64,000 nt of DNA from assembly GCA_019914945.1 (NCBI GenBank), contig CM034110.1, positions 5,473,808 to 5,537,807 of the forward strand. Reading direction: 5' to 3'. A program made the position numbers and the translations under genes. The notes beneath the pieces were generated by a model, which saw only the letters and a program-made list of their open reading frames with translations, had not been told where the DNA came from and ran no database searches. Positions 25,554-37,177 of the stretch are shown here, piece after piece (the stretch's first letter is position 1; each line of letters starts with the position of its first letter). This DNA comes from Typha latifolia (taxonomy: Eukaryota; Streptophyta; Magnoliopsida; Poales; Typhaceae).

Positions 25554-27991
25554 TTAAAAGTCGAAAGCTAGCTGTTTGTGCCGTCTAAGATCACTCAGAT
25601 GCTTTGTTGTATTGCATTCCTCCACATCAAAGAACTCCTCTGAATAAGTCCTGCGGATAACTGACTTGCGGATTACTATCGGAGACCCCGGTTGATCTTC
25701 CTCGCCTATTAATGCCTTTAGTACCTGCAAAGATAAAAACCAATTCCCCCAATTCATGTCATGATACTTATTCACTTCATATTCGGTAAATTGCCAGTTA
25801 TCATGGACTCGTCGTTAGGGCTAGGATCATGCCTGACTAATGCTAGGTCGTAAAACCGACGAGTGCAAGATGCACAATCGAGCTGTATCAGCAACACATT
25901 TCACTTGCCTGAAGTCATAAGCATCACCAAGGCAAGGATCAATAAGCTCCACAATATTATTCTTGTCAAGAAAAGGCTTTGCCTGAAAACATGAAAATGA
26001 TCAGTGTCATACTTTTCATTTGATCCAACCGAAGAAAAATTGAGCGAAGAAAACGGAGAAAACTTACCCACATTACTAGGCTTAGTTTCGAATAATCTAA
26101 TGCTTTACGTCCCGTGATGAGTTCTAGTAGAATGACCCCGAAAGCGTAGATATCGATTTTCTCATTAACTATGCCATGTGTGCAGTACTCGGGAGCAAGA
26201 TAACTGTTTAACAAAAGCAATGGTGAAATCTAGATAATTATAAACTTCAAACTGAGTTCCTAATCTCAACTACGCAAGTAAGAATGAAAGATAGCAGTCA
26301 CAGACCCAAATGTGCCTTCAAAGATTGATACTGTGTGGTGAGTTTGCTTCTCTGGTAGCCACTTAGCAAGTCCAAAATCACAAATCTGGATCAGCAGTAC
26401 AAGTTTACATTCATTTTTGTCTAGTTAAAAGGCTAATTGTGCTTCAAGTCAGATGCATTTTGACTAGTAAGATATTTGCAGTCAATCAAAGAAAATATTT
26501 GTAGAGAAGCATTATTGGCAATGTATTTAACGGTGTAAATATTTCATGTAAGTATGAATTTGCTGAGTTTATCAGAACTTCAATGAGAGACAACAGGAAG
26601 AAATTTCTTTGGCATGTGTCATCTAAACAAAATTGATTCATTGCAGTGCTACCTGAGGCTCAAAATCCTCTCCAAGTAGTATATTTCCTGACTTAATATC
26701 TCGATGAATAATTCGCCTTGGACACCTCTCGTGAAGATATTCGAGGCCTTTAGCTATCCCTACAGCAACCTTGTATCTGATATCCCAACACAGCTTCACC
26801 TTTGAACCTTAAAGAGTTGAAAAAGATTAAGAGATACTAAGATTACAATAAAAAAGTTGGTCTGAAGATGTTAATGTGACAGTGTTACCATGAAGTAAGG
26901 TAGATAAGCTTCCATTTGGTAACAACTCCAGAACAAGATGCATCCCTCCTTCAACACAAACTCCAACTAATTTCACAGTATTTGGATGATTCACATGTAC
27001 AATAGTTCCCAATTCAGATAAGAATTTTTCGCCTATTTCGTCTGATCTTCCTCTGGTAAGTTTCTTAACAGCTACAGGTTGACCATCTGGTAAATATCCT
27101 TTGTAAACCTCAGCATATCCACCTCTCCCAATGATGTTATCTGTAAAACATAAGAAGAATGGATAATTTCAGAAACTGAATCATCTATTGCAAAATTATC
27201 CTTTTCGATATCTTGTTTGTTGGTAACTTGGTATGCATCACAAATTAATGAATGATGATGAATCATAGAGGAAACTTTCTTTCCAGTATCCACTAAATTT
27301 CACATCATATGGAATCAATGTGCAAAATTGAGGAGGCTAGAGTTTCCATCATCATCATGAGCATCTAAGACTAGCCAAATTAAACAAAAAGGATTATTGA
27401 GTTAACTCTCTCAAGTCTCAGTTCTTAAAGATCTGTTGAAGATTTTATGCAGAAATTTTCAACCAGCTGAAAACTTGAGACAAACAAATCATCTGCCAAA
27501 TTCATGGCAGGCAAGAAGGAACTTCTCTGAGTTAACCTCCAACTTCAAAGCTCAACATATCAAGATTAGGATGATAACTTAATATGATAAATTTAAGTTA
27601 CTTCTCGCAACTTCATTCTAGACTAAGGTCATGAAATGTAATGTAATATGTCTGACTACTAATTATAGTTCCTTTTAGAGATCTCCTAAGTTCATAGTTC
27701 CTTAGAAATGAACTTGAATTTGAACAACTTAAAACAAGATGAGAACTAACCTGGGCTAAAGTTATTTGTAGCATTTTGAAGCTCTAACAATGTAAAATTC
27801 TTCAAACTCACAGACTCGCTCGTCGAGTCCAATCTCAAAACATGGCTCTCTCGACAACTCTTGCTTCCCTTCCACTTCCCTCCGGTGATCTTTGGGACCC
27901 CAAATAGCGGAAAGCCTGACAAGCACCTCTTAGACTTCGACGTCCACAGACAAAGGAATCCTCTACATATAGAAGACTTGCATCTAGCCAT
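25554..27991 (-). CDS. Receptor-like cytoplasmic kinase (RLCK VI type)
   Basis: A predicted 394-residue soluble Ser/Thr kinase without an ectodomain or membrane segment, related to the plant RLCK VI_A (RBK-like) group, some of which bind ROP GTPases. Exons in gene order: 27991-27751, 27140-26889, 26807-26653, 26385-26306, 26203-26068, 25982-25833 and 25724-25554. Visible motifs are glycine loop GRGGYAEV (85-92), AVK lysine (106), HRDIKSGN (199-206), DFG (219-221) and the APE-region GTFGYLAPEY, with [20 protein letters not shown] after it. All catalytic residues look intact. The sixth intron needs a GC donor (25832-25831) to join RPSISQ to VLKALIGEE. The start at 27991 is the first in-frame ATG of that exon; the frame stays open about 70 bases further upstream, and a small exon at 28564-28526 might add 5' sequence. 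Function in this plant is not shown. Confidence 0.88.
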
Positions 27992-28525
27992 TTGGGCCAC
28001 AGTATATAATGCGATCACCAAACAAAGTTTCCGATAATTCTTCGAGGGGTGGATTCCACAAACACTTGTCTATAGTCTGTGCATTGATATGAAGAGGTTA
28101 ATGGATATTAATGAACAAAACAAAGGCTCATTTGTATATACATTCACAGTTAGCCTACCCAAATTTGGTACTTGCATGTATACTCCTCTAAAAAAGTCTC
28201 TTTGTTGTAATTAGATTGGTATGCATGAAAAATAAAAGAATGGATCAATTATTCATACAAAAACTAAGGTTTTCATGCATATATATGCAAGAACAAATGT
28301 AGATGTGAATTTATACACAAAACCAGAAAAAGAAAAGAAGATCGTTTGACAAACGTTGAGAAGAAACAGATGAACGAAGCAGAGTATTTGCTATCTTTCT
28401 TGTTATTTCTATCTGAATTACCTGAAGATATCAATGTGATTAAATGAAGAAGAAGATGAGCATTGAAGAAGAAGATGAACAACCACTGGAAAATTCCAAA
28501 GTTTCTTAATGCTAAAACATTTACC

Positions 28526-28564
28526 TTTGAGTTGAAAGCCATTAGATCCGAGCTTGTCTTCCAT
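28526..28564 (-). other. Possible upstream exon of the kinase
   Basis: On the minus strand an ATG at 28564 opens MEDKLGSNGFQLK and runs into a donor-like AAAG|GTAAAT. Joining it to the next kinase exon in frame needs an acceptor I could not place: CAG at about 28080 gives a frame that stops, and TATAG a little downstream leaves the wrong phase. It may be an untranslated first exon, an upstream ORF or chance. Confidence 0.25.
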
Positions 28565-28927
28565 TATTAAAGTTTCTGCTCATGAAAAGGAAAGGAATGA
28601 TATCTTGGAAGATTATAGTCCGGAGATGATTGATATTTATTGCCTTATTCTGCTATAATGTAAGAATTTTATTCCGTTTACCAATTATTACTCTAAAAAT
28701 TTATTCCTTAATAACGAGAAATTGGATATTTTTATGAGATCTTATCCCAAGACCCAAGCTAAGGAGCAAATGGAAAATGGAACATTCATACCTTTTTTGG
28801 CGCGTTTTTTTTTTGTGTGCAATTTCTAATTTTATATACTAATTTGTATTTAATCTTTCGGCAAATTTTGACTTACCGAGTGCATTGGCCGATTTCAACT
28901 TACATTCTTATATTACTCACTCCTATG

Positions 28928-29479
28928 TAGCAGTAAAAATGGGTTTGATTAACTTTGACCTGATTCATTATTCGACCCGATTTAAATCGGAATCGAATAA
29001 AAAATTTCTATCCAACTTAGATACGGATTCAAATATAAGTAAAAAACTCAAATACGAGTACGGATATGGGTCAGATTAATTTTTCAGATATGGATACGGA
29101 TATCCATTTATCTGCATTATTTTTTGAACAATTTATAGTTTTTTTGTTTACTTATTTAAATGATGAATATTAAAATTATTACTAATAATATGTTCTCTAT
29201 TGTTTATAAGATTGATTTTACTAAATTTATATGTATTTGACATGCGAAAAAAAATGAAAATTTTAATATTTTGTGTTAATTGTCTTCCAAAAAAATGTCA
29301 TAATTAATTTAAAATTTGATCTGCATCCGTTTAAAATCAGATCATCTATTCTAAAATTATCTGTATTCATTTAGTTAGGATATGATTTTAAATTTAGTAA
29401 TTTGTTCAATATTAGTATCCGGACCCAAAATATGAATCCAGATGTGAGTTGAGCACTATCCGATCCGTTTTCATCCCTA
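28928..29479. mobile_element. hAT-like MITE
   Basis: The ends are inverted: TAGCAGTAAAAATGGG on the left and, as reverse complement of the right, TAGGGATGAAAACGG. The 8-bp flanks are CTCCTATG (28920-28927) and CTCCTGCC (29480-29487), sharing the first five bases, compatible with an aged 8-bp hAT target duplication. The interior is rich in GGATACGGATATCC-like words typical of small non-autonomous plant elements. No transposase is encoded. Confidence 0.6.
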
Positions 29480-29955
29480 CTCCTGCCATTATTAAATCAA
29501 ACTGCATTTCTATAGGAATAACTAAATATTTTCACATCCCTGTTAACAGCTGCAAGTTTACACAAAGGGTTAGTTGCTTATATTCAAAGTACATAAGGGT
29601 AAATTAAAATCAAACCAAACTATTTGGGATGAACTATAATTTATTTACTCCCATTTTTCCTACATATGTTTCAAATGTGCTATAGATTGAATAATGTTAG
29701 TTTATATATTCGTACTAAACGATAAAAGTTATAAGAGTTTATTAAACTGCGTGCAATTGCAATTATGCTACAATTTCCCTTTTATCTATAATTTCTTGCC
29801 ATCTATATAAGTAAATGCAAAATTTTCTTATCCAAAAAATGGAGGGTATGAATTAGTCCATAGTCTTAATAAAGCTAATTTATTATTTTCTATTTTATAA
29901 ATTAATTAAGACTTTGTTTGATTGTTGGGACAAAATGGGGGGATAAGAAAGAAAT

Positions 29956-30536
29956 TGCTAAAGCCCTAGGTTAGGGAGTAACCGAGCTCGAACTAGGCAA
30001 GACCGAAAGCAAGGTGATAATGGGCTCAGCTTGGGTTAGGTAGGTATCTACGGCTTTCAACTAGGGTCGTGATGCGAGTTCGCTTGTGGCCGGTGATTCT
30101 AGCCATGGGGATGATGATGGAGGGTTGAGATAAGTACGACAGAGATTAGGATGGAAGGGAGGAAGGAGGCCAAGTGCACCAGGGTTGGGTGCTCTTGGTT
30201 TAGTGGCAATGCTCAACTAGGAGGTGGCCATGCGTGAGGTAGGGATGGGTGGGGTTAGGGTTTGGTTGACAAAAAGGGAGGAGAGAGAGAAAAGAGTAGA
30301 CTTATTTTAAACTTATATAACTTGGATGCACTCTATAACATATATAGAAGGCTAGCTCTACTAGACCATCTAGTCAACTTGGCTAGGACCCAACCAACAA
30401 TAAGTATAAATAGGTTTAGATCGAAGATCGAACCGTATATGGGACTCAAGCTAATACAATAAGCAAATGACCAAACTAAATACAATAAACAAAATAATTG
30501 ACTCAATAGATCGACGAACTTGAGTAGACTATAACA
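29956..30536 (-). repeat. Left LTR (3' LTR) of the gypsy element
   Basis: It begins TGCTAAAGCCCTAGG and ends AGACTATAACA. It aligns with 34836-35500 throughout, for example GATGATGATGGAGGGTTGAG, GGGTGCTCT and ATAAATAGGTTT. It is about 84 bases shorter than its partner, partly because the partner has an expanded purine-rich tract at about 35160-35250. Confidence 0.8.
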
Positions 30537-30569
30537 ATCCCACCATGCTTCCATTCATCTTGACTTCAA

Positions 30570-30658
30570 AGTGAGAATTCGATGAACTTACCCATGAAAT
30601 CTGGCTCGGTCATCCAAGTCGCCTCGCCGACTAGTCGTCCACTCCACTTGATCAGCAC
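30570..30658 (-). pseudogene. Chromodomain remnant of the retroelement
   Basis: The minus strand reads VLIKWSGRLVGEATWMTEPD followed by FMGKF. This matches the aromatic-cage and W-S/K-G ... ATWE core of chromoviral integrase C-termini, which are thought to guide insertion to particular chromatin. The polyprotein frame is broken elsewhere. Confidence 0.75.
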
Positions 30659-30999
30659 CTTAGTTGTCAACCAACCCTCACATTAGACTTGGCATCTAGA
30701 TAGATCAGACTCAAATTGTTATAGGCTCATCCATGTCCATGACTAGGTCAAGCATGTAGCCAACACAAGCTCGGTCAGTAAGACTCATGTAATGTACACA
30801 AAACATTGATTGCACTTTCTAAATCCACTAGTAAAGCAAGTTTGTAAGCCACTAGTCTAATGTGCTCCTCCTCTTGATATGTCCCAAAGTAGTGGTGAGC
30901 TAACTTTTGATTTTGGATAACTGAACTCTTGCAATAAGTCTAGAGTCAGACATAAACTCAATCTCTAACTTCAAAGAACTGCTTCTAGTTTGTCAATCA

Positions 31000-31500
31000 T
31001 AAACTTGCTTCAAAGCTCATCATGGTATAGTAATACAAGTCCACTTTGGTCTCATCTTTCTTCTACGGCAACATATAGGACTGCAATACAAGTGGTGGAC
31101 GCATGTAAAAGGCCTAAAATGGTGCCAATTATAGAGTAGTATACAGTGTTGTAGGACCACTTTACCCATGGTAAATAGGAAGGCCAATCGAGGATAATCA
31201 CCCACAAAGTAGTGAAGGTACTACTCAAAGCAATGTTCAACATCTCCAATTGCCTATTTATTTGCAGGTGGTAGGTCGAGCTCATCCTGAAAATGGTTCC
31301 CTAACTAGTGAAAAAATCTTACCAAAATTGATCCACAAATATTAGATCTTGATTAGACACAATTGAGCGGGGCATCCCATGCAATTTGGCCATATACCAA
31401 ACATAGGTCTTTGTCATAGGCAACGCGTCAATTAAATCCATTGCCACATCCTCCCACACCTACCCATGAATCGACAAGGGCTAAAGTAACTAGCTAGTTT
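31000..31500 (-). pseudogene. Retroelement integrase remnant
   Basis: The minus strand encodes SSTYHLQINRQLEMLN and, in a shifted frame, WSYNTVYYSIIG. These correspond to the family blocks SSAYHPQTDGQTE and WYNT.YHSSIG of Ty3/gypsy integrase. Sequence further right reads IVSNQDLIF, matching IVSDRDPRF. Frameshifts and stops make it non-functional. Confidence 0.8.
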
Positions 31501-32146
31501 CGTCGAGTTAGCCTTAGTGCATCAGTACACATTGCATCTGCACACATAAGTTCGCACATCCCATTTTAGCCCCTTCTAAGTACAATTCTAAGAGACCCTA
31601 TTGTAGGTTCTAAAGACTCCCTCATGTCTGGCCAAGCGCAAATCATGAAAGTGTCAAATGATCATTGTCCTCAAATTTGGGTCCATATACACTACAATGC
31701 AAGTTCCTTGCATAAATAATCCATCTCAAAATATGTATTACAATTTGCCGTTTGGATCTGATTGAAGGATTTTCAGCAACTCTTGCAATAGTGAAAAAAT
31801 TGGCACCGAGTAGGCGATGAACTCACTGAATGCAAGGCTACACCTGAGTCCAGTCATTGCCCCCTCTAAATGCATCTCATGCTCGCCCCTTCAGATGTCC
31901 ATAATCAAATTTTCAAATTCAAAAATTACCTTGCCAACGCCTTGGAGCCACTAGATGACAATATGTGAGTGCCTCAAAGGTCCAGTAAGGTCTAAAGTAA
32001 AGAAGTATCGTTGGATCTAAAGCGCAATGCCACATACTCTATTAGCTCTCAAGAACGTGTCATCTCCAATTGCCATATCAAATCCAAGATGGCTCCACCT
32101 CTAACCCAATCCACCAAACAATCTTCTCATTAAGGAAATTGTGAGC

Positions 32147-32658
32147 ACTTCTGGTATTAATAAGAACACGAACTTGTTGCTTCTTTACCATACAGTCCAC
32201 TTGTATGATCCACAATGAGATAGATTTGGATAAAGGGAGATCCTGATAGAGGTGTAAACAAGCCGAGCCTGAGCAAGTCAGCTCTAGCTTAGGCTCAGCT
32301 CTAAATTAATTTCGAGCCTACTAGCTTAGCTCAGGCTCAGCTCAACTCAAGCAAAGCCAGACCAAGCCCGAGTCCAACCCGAGCTCGAGCCTATTATTGA
32401 ACCATGTTGAAGTCGAGTCGGATCAAGCCAAACTAAGTCGGACTGAGCCAGAGGTGGCATCTTGCAGAAGGAGGAGGAGGCGGAGGCTACGGCAGCTCGC
32501 CGAAGGAGAAAGAGGCAGATGGAGGAGGAGTAGGCTGAAGGAGAAAGAAGTTGTGAGTACTTCTGGTATTAATGCGAACACGGACTTGTTGCTTCTTTAT
32601 CATACAGTCCACTTGTATGATCCACGGTGAGATAGATTTGGATAAAGGGAGATCCTGA
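32147..32658. repeat. Tandem duplication spanning a transposon boundary (~412-bp period)
   Basis: The retroelement protease flank (TTGTGAGCACTTCTGGTATT to GATCCTGATAG) and the start of the hAT element occur at about 32147-32260 and again at about 32560-32670. About 412 bases of flank plus element were therefore duplicated in tandem after insertion. The first copy of the element terminus reads TAGAGGTGTAAACAA and the second TAGGGGTGTAAACAA. Confidence 0.8.
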
Positions 32659-33514
32659 TAGGGGTGTAAACAAGTCGAGCCTGAGCCAGCCGGCTCTAGC
32701 TCAGGCTCGGCTCAAAATTAATTTTGAGCCTACTAGTTCAGCTCAGGCTCGGCTCAGCTCAACTCGAACTGAGCTGAAGTCTAAATTGAGCCTATTATTG
32801 AGCCCTATTCTAGAGGAGCCGGATCGAGCTAGATAAGTCGGACCGAGTTGGAGGTGACAGCTTGTAGAAGGAGATGAAGGCTATGGTAGCTTGTCGAAAA
32901 GGAAGAGGCCGATCGAGGAGGAGGAAGCCAAATTGAGTAGGATCGAGCTGAGGTGGCAGCTTGTTACAGAAGGAGGCGAAGGCTACGGGGGCTTGCCGAA
33001 AGAGGAGGAGACTGATGGAGGAGGAGGCCGCCGAAGGAATAGGAGGAGGTTGACACCAGTACTCATGTGGTGCTTGAGTGGAGGATGGATGGTTGGCACA
33101 GATACTCATGCTGTTCTTGAGTAAACTACACATTCTACGCATCCGACAGGCATCCATGTAAACATTGTGATGAGATGCATGAGGGCCCACCTATGTGCAT
33201 GTCACATGGATGGTGAAGTCATACATCTCAATTGCATTGATGGTGGTCTAAGACATGATGTAATGGAGACCAAATGCCTAGATTTTGGTGTACTTCATCT
33301 ACTTCATCCTCCTCCACCATCAATGCTATTAATAAAATATTTATTTGGTATAAGAAAAGCGATGTGAATCTATACGAGAGAGAGTCAAAATTGTAATCGA
33401 GCCTATTAAGTCGAGCCTGAGCAAGCCGAATCCAGCTTAAGCTCGGCTCGAAATTTAAATCGAGCCTCAAAATAAGTTCAGCCTCAGCTTAGCTTATTTA
33501 TTTTGACACCCCTA
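32659..33514. mobile_element. Non-autonomous hAT element nested in the gypsy element
   Basis: The ends are TAGGGGTGTAAACAA on the left and, as reverse complement of the right, TAGGGGTGTCAAAATA. The 8-bp flanks GATCCTGA (32651-32658) and GATCTTGA (33515-33522) differ by one base, the expected hAT target duplication. Subterminal regions are dense in GAGCC, CTCGGCTC and GAGCTCGGCT words. The middle contains degenerate purine-rich copies of a unit of about 90 bases (AAGGAGGAGGCGAAGGCTAC-like, at about 32455-32520, 32845-32930 and 32945-33040). No transposase is present. Confidence 0.85.
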
Positions 33515-34819
33515 GATCTTGACATGGACCTCCTCATCAATCTCCTCCACCTCCTCAATCGGTCTTACACATTTGGGCCTTGAGATAACTTTTCATTGCA
33601 ATAAAAACATAGGATTTGCACCCTTGGTTCTTCGACTTGGGCTCTGTAAGATGTCGCATAGAGGTTGTGGGTGTCCCCAAAATATTGTAAGTAGTACGAG
33701 ACCAAGTTGGTTGTAGGTGGTCGTGCTAGTTCATGCATCTCCGTGATTGCCACGAGTGGCCGAGCCCACCCATGCTTGTCCACCATGCCAGCTAGTGGCT
33801 CAGCAAGAGAACAAGGTCGAGCTGCTTTCATTTCGGCTTGGTTATCATGACAGAGTCTTGTAATAAAAGTATTCATTAGAGCGAACTCCGACTACTCTCG
33901 GACTCGATTGGATATCCTCTCAACCTTCTCTTGGTAGATATTAATAGGGAGGTTTATGTGAGTTTAGGGAGAATAGCCTCAATGTTTTAAAACTTGGATG
34001 ATCCAAAATGTTGGCAAATAGTCTTCGCAAACTTGTCTCATGCCTGAACAGACAGTTCCGTTATGCTGTTTGGAACCATCGGCTTGCAATGTCCTCTAGT
34101 CCAGCAACATCTTATGCTCCTCTAGTGTGCTTTGGTATGAGAAGAATTGCTCCACATGATAAACTCAATCAAGCGGTTCTCTACCACCGAATTAAAAAAA
34201 AAAATCAGTCGTGCAATTCAATCTTAGATCAGTAGTCAACGAGGGTCACCACATCCACAGTCTCCTTAACCATGGTAGAGATCCTCCTCTACCTTATGGT
34301 ATGGTTGCCATGGCTCATAATGCTCAACCCACAGATTGTGCGCAGGATAGCACAAATCTGTGGGTACATAGTATTCGCCCACATGTGTGCTGATTGCTCT
34401 CATCTAGTGTAGGCAGCAACGACACATGTGGTAATTGTTATTCCATGGGTGGAAGGGTCACATCTTTGTGCATAGACTGTTGTAGGGGGGGTGGTATAAG
34501 GCTGCACACCAATGTGGCTACGACAACCATGATTAGTGATTCAACCATTGGTCATAATTCACTATTGTTCTTTATCTTGGAGAGGACTCGAGTGTTCTCC
34601 GCAATAGATATCCTCAACTCGGTGAACATTACGTGCTTGATAGCCACTAGGGATATGAGGTCAAGGGCTAGGGTTGATAGCATCTCCTCTTGGACGCCCT
34701 CGATCTCGTGTTTCATCAACTGATCGAATGACACTATTTTCGACATTGAAGAGCTCAGATTTGTGGTGTTGTTTCTGCTGCCGTGAAATGAGTGGTAAGC
34801 TTTGATGGCCGAGAACTGG

Positions 34820-34835
34820 TGGTTCTAATATCAAA
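34820..34835 (-). other. Retroelement primer binding site
   Basis: The reverse complement reads TTTGATATTAGAACCA, close to the tRNA-iMet primer binding sequence TGGTATCAGAACCA. It abuts the right LTR, which fixes that LTR as the 5' LTR and the orientation as minus. Confidence 0.6.
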
Positions 34836-35500
34836 TGTTACCACCCTAGGATAGGGAGTAACTAAGCTCGGGTTAGGCAAGGCGAAAAGCAAAGTGATAG
34901 TGGGCTCAACTTGGGCTAGGGCCACAATAAGGGCTCTTGGCTGGGGTGGTAGTGCGTGTTGGCTTGTGGCTAGTGGTTCCAACCATGGAGATGATGATGG
35001 AGGGTTGAGATGAGCAAATGTCTAGGGATGGGAATGGAAGGAAGGCAAGAGGCCAAGGGCACCAGAGTTGGGTGCTCTCAGCTTGGTGGTAGTGCTCGGC
35101 AAAGGAAATGGACGCGTGCTAGGTAGGAATGACTTAGGTTAGGATTTAGTTGAGAAGAGAAAATAGGAGAGTAAAGGAGAGGGAAAGAAGGAGAGGGAAA
35201 GAAGGAGAGGGGAGAGAGAGAAGGAAGGAGAGAGGGGAGACAGAGGGAGAAAGGACTACGTCATATTCAATCTTACATGACGCTGCACCCCACCGCATAT
35301 ATGGGAGGGTAGGCCCACCTAGATCATATAGCAGACTTGAGTAGGACCATACCAACATAGAGCATAAATAGGTTTGGATTAAATCTTACATAAACTTAGG
35401 TTAATATAATAATCAAATGACTAAACTGAATACAATAAGCAGTGAATTCAACTCAATCAAACCCATGGACTTAGGCTAGGACTCTGCTCGAACCATAACA
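34836..35500 (-). repeat. Right LTR (5' LTR) of the gypsy element
   Basis: It starts TGTTACCACCCTAGG and ends CGAACCATAACA. It contains an AGAGAGGGAAAG-type purine tract (35155-35255) that is much shorter in the left LTR. It is alignable with 29956-30536. Confidence 0.8.
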
Positions 35501-35780
35501 TTATTCCCCTTAGGCCCCTCCATCAGAAAACTTATAACCAATCATGGGATATGTGAGTTGTGATAAGAAATGATAATTATCTCAACCAAGTTCGATTTTC
35601 TTATCCTACCTTCAATATGAGATAAGAAACAACTGTTCCTTATCTCCTATAACTATTATACATTATTCTTATTTTTAAACCAAATACAAAATATTAATAA
35701 GGATAACACAATGATTTGTTTTCATAGTATATCTGGTTATTTACTTATTCTGCAACCAAATTGGTCCTAAAGAATAATTG

Positions 35781-35878
35781 CTTACAAACACTTTCATAAC
35801 ATCATCATTTATCATATCCTTATTTTTCTCTTACAAACACTTTTATGACACCATCATTTATCCTATCCTTATTATTCT
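35781..35878. repeat. 49-bp tandem duplication
   Basis: Two copies of a CTTACAAACACTTT...TATCCTTATT unit lie at 35781-35829 and 35830-35878, differing at a few positions. A partial third start (GCTTACAAACACAG) follows near 35919. Confidence 0.85.
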
Positions 35879-35939
35879 CTTACCCCACATCCAAATGGGC
35901 CCTCAAAGAATAATGTTATTTTGCTTACAAACACAGTCT

Positions 35940-36260
35940 TTTTAGTTTAAAAAAAAAAGTAACAATTTTTATGTCAGAAAAGGATACAAAAATCTCAGCA
36001 CAAATTTTGAAAGAGAGATCCCTAAAACAGTGGCTTAAAAACAAAGTAGGAAAGGAGTTAATTAGATGAGAAAAATCTCGGAAGATATGCTGAAGTTGCC
36101 AAGGTGGTTGTTTCTTTTTCCAAAGGATCTGAATCATACATTCAGAGTTAGCTTCAATAGTAATGGCCTAGTAGGAGAAATCTTAGGCCTTTGTGGAAGC
36201 TCATTTGAGAGCTAAGGCCTCAGCATAATGGTACTAGGATCCATTAGAAATAATACAGCA
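35940..36260 (-). pseudogene. Non-LTR retrotransposon RNase H remnant
   Basis: Minus-strand frames read HYAEALALK, AITIEANSECMIQILWKKK, then PPWQLQHIFRDFSHLINSFP, with stops between. This is the order of the plant LINE-type RNase H domain (AEALAL..., IE.D...VVQ.L, PPW...I.DI). The upstream part of the domain to about 36430 is too broken to assign. Confidence 0.6.
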
Positions 36261-37177
36261 ACATAAAGCTAATCGCCTCTCCAGTCACCATTAATCCAGG
36301 AGTCCATAAACCTGAAAGGCCAATCAAGTTATCTTTACTAATTGGACCAGAAACTCCTGAGCCTTTTGTCACACATAGGGTGTAAATTAGGCCCATATTA
36401 GGTTCACTAAGAAATTTAGTTATAGAGAACACTGTAGGGAAACCTGAAGAGTTAGGGATCCAAACTCACTTGTCACATACACTAACGATGGGGGATAGGC
36501 AATTTTCTTCCCATTAGCAAGAAGATTAACATTGAGCAAAGTAGGCTTCATCATCATTAATAGGCTTTAAGTAAGTTTTCTCTAAGGATAGAGATAGAAT
36601 TATGGGCTTATAAACCATTGACTTCTTAGCCTTACCTAAGATTCATAAGTACATATCCATAGCTCTAAAAACACCAGAGATAAAATTAGGTGCCAATTTA
36701 TTGAACTCTTCTCACTAATCTCTCTTTCCACCTCACTAGCCGTCTTCATTGTTCCTAAGATATTTGTCAAAGTGATGGTAGGCAAAATACCTTTTCCTTT
36801 ATCCAACAAGAAAACAACCCCAGATGATGCCTCATGCCAAGATTTCTAGACACCGTGGACAACGGATCTACTGCACCTTTTCTCCGTTTCAGGAGTAGGT
36901 GAACTCCTCAGTCTCTATCCATCTCTCCCTCTCAAGAATCCTAACTCCCATGTAAGCAGTCAAATTCATCACCTTTTATTCATTTTTTTTCCTATTGGTC
37001 TGGGTCGGCACGGCCAAACAATATACATTTGAATAGATAAGTTATAAACTTATTTACTTAGGAGTTGTTTGCTTTTTTATATTTCAAAATACATATCTGG
37101 TTAAGAAATACATGTTTCTCTAGAAGATGAAGATGTATCTAAAAAAATAAATAGATTATTTGGTTGATTATATTTTA

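Larger units (their letters stand above)
29956..35500 (-). mobile_element. Decayed chromodomain Ty3/gypsy retrotransposon
   Basis: The element lies in minus orientation between two diverged LTRs (29956-30536 and 34836-35500, both TG...CA). A primer binding site (reverse complement of 34820-34835, close to TGGTATCAGAACCA) abuts the right LTR and would pair with initiator tRNA-Met. Reading from right to left there are gag remnants with a zinc knuckle (33565-33620, CFYCNEK), a protease remnant (32100-32230, VLINTRSAHNFLN where the family has D-S/T-G), integrase (31000-31500) and a chromodomain (30570-30660). Reverse transcriptase is missing. A hAT element sits between protease and zinc knuckle. 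LTR divergence and frame breaks show an old, immobile copy. No clear 5-bp target duplication remains. Confidence 0.85.
35501..37177. other. Gene-less stretch with repeats and a LINE relic
   Basis: It starts with sequence that may be the second half of a Harbinger-like MITE split by the gypsy insertion. The possible first half is TTAAGACTTTGTTTGATTG at 29908, and the reverse complement near 35770 reads TTAGGACCAATTTGGTTG. It then holds a 49-bp tandem repeat, a non-LTR RNase H relic and unassigned AT-rich DNA. No host gene is seen. Confidence 0.5.

Noticed and set aside
32810..33190. 126-residue minus ORF inside the hAT element
   Set aside because: It covers purine-rich internal repeats of a non-autonomous transposon; no protein family signal.
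35501..35540. Polypurine-tract-like sequence outside the right LTR (minus strand GGAGGGGCCTAAGGGGAATA)
   Set aside because: It could imply a tandem retroelement array, but no internal domain follows to the right and the stretch is better explained as flank or MITE sequence.
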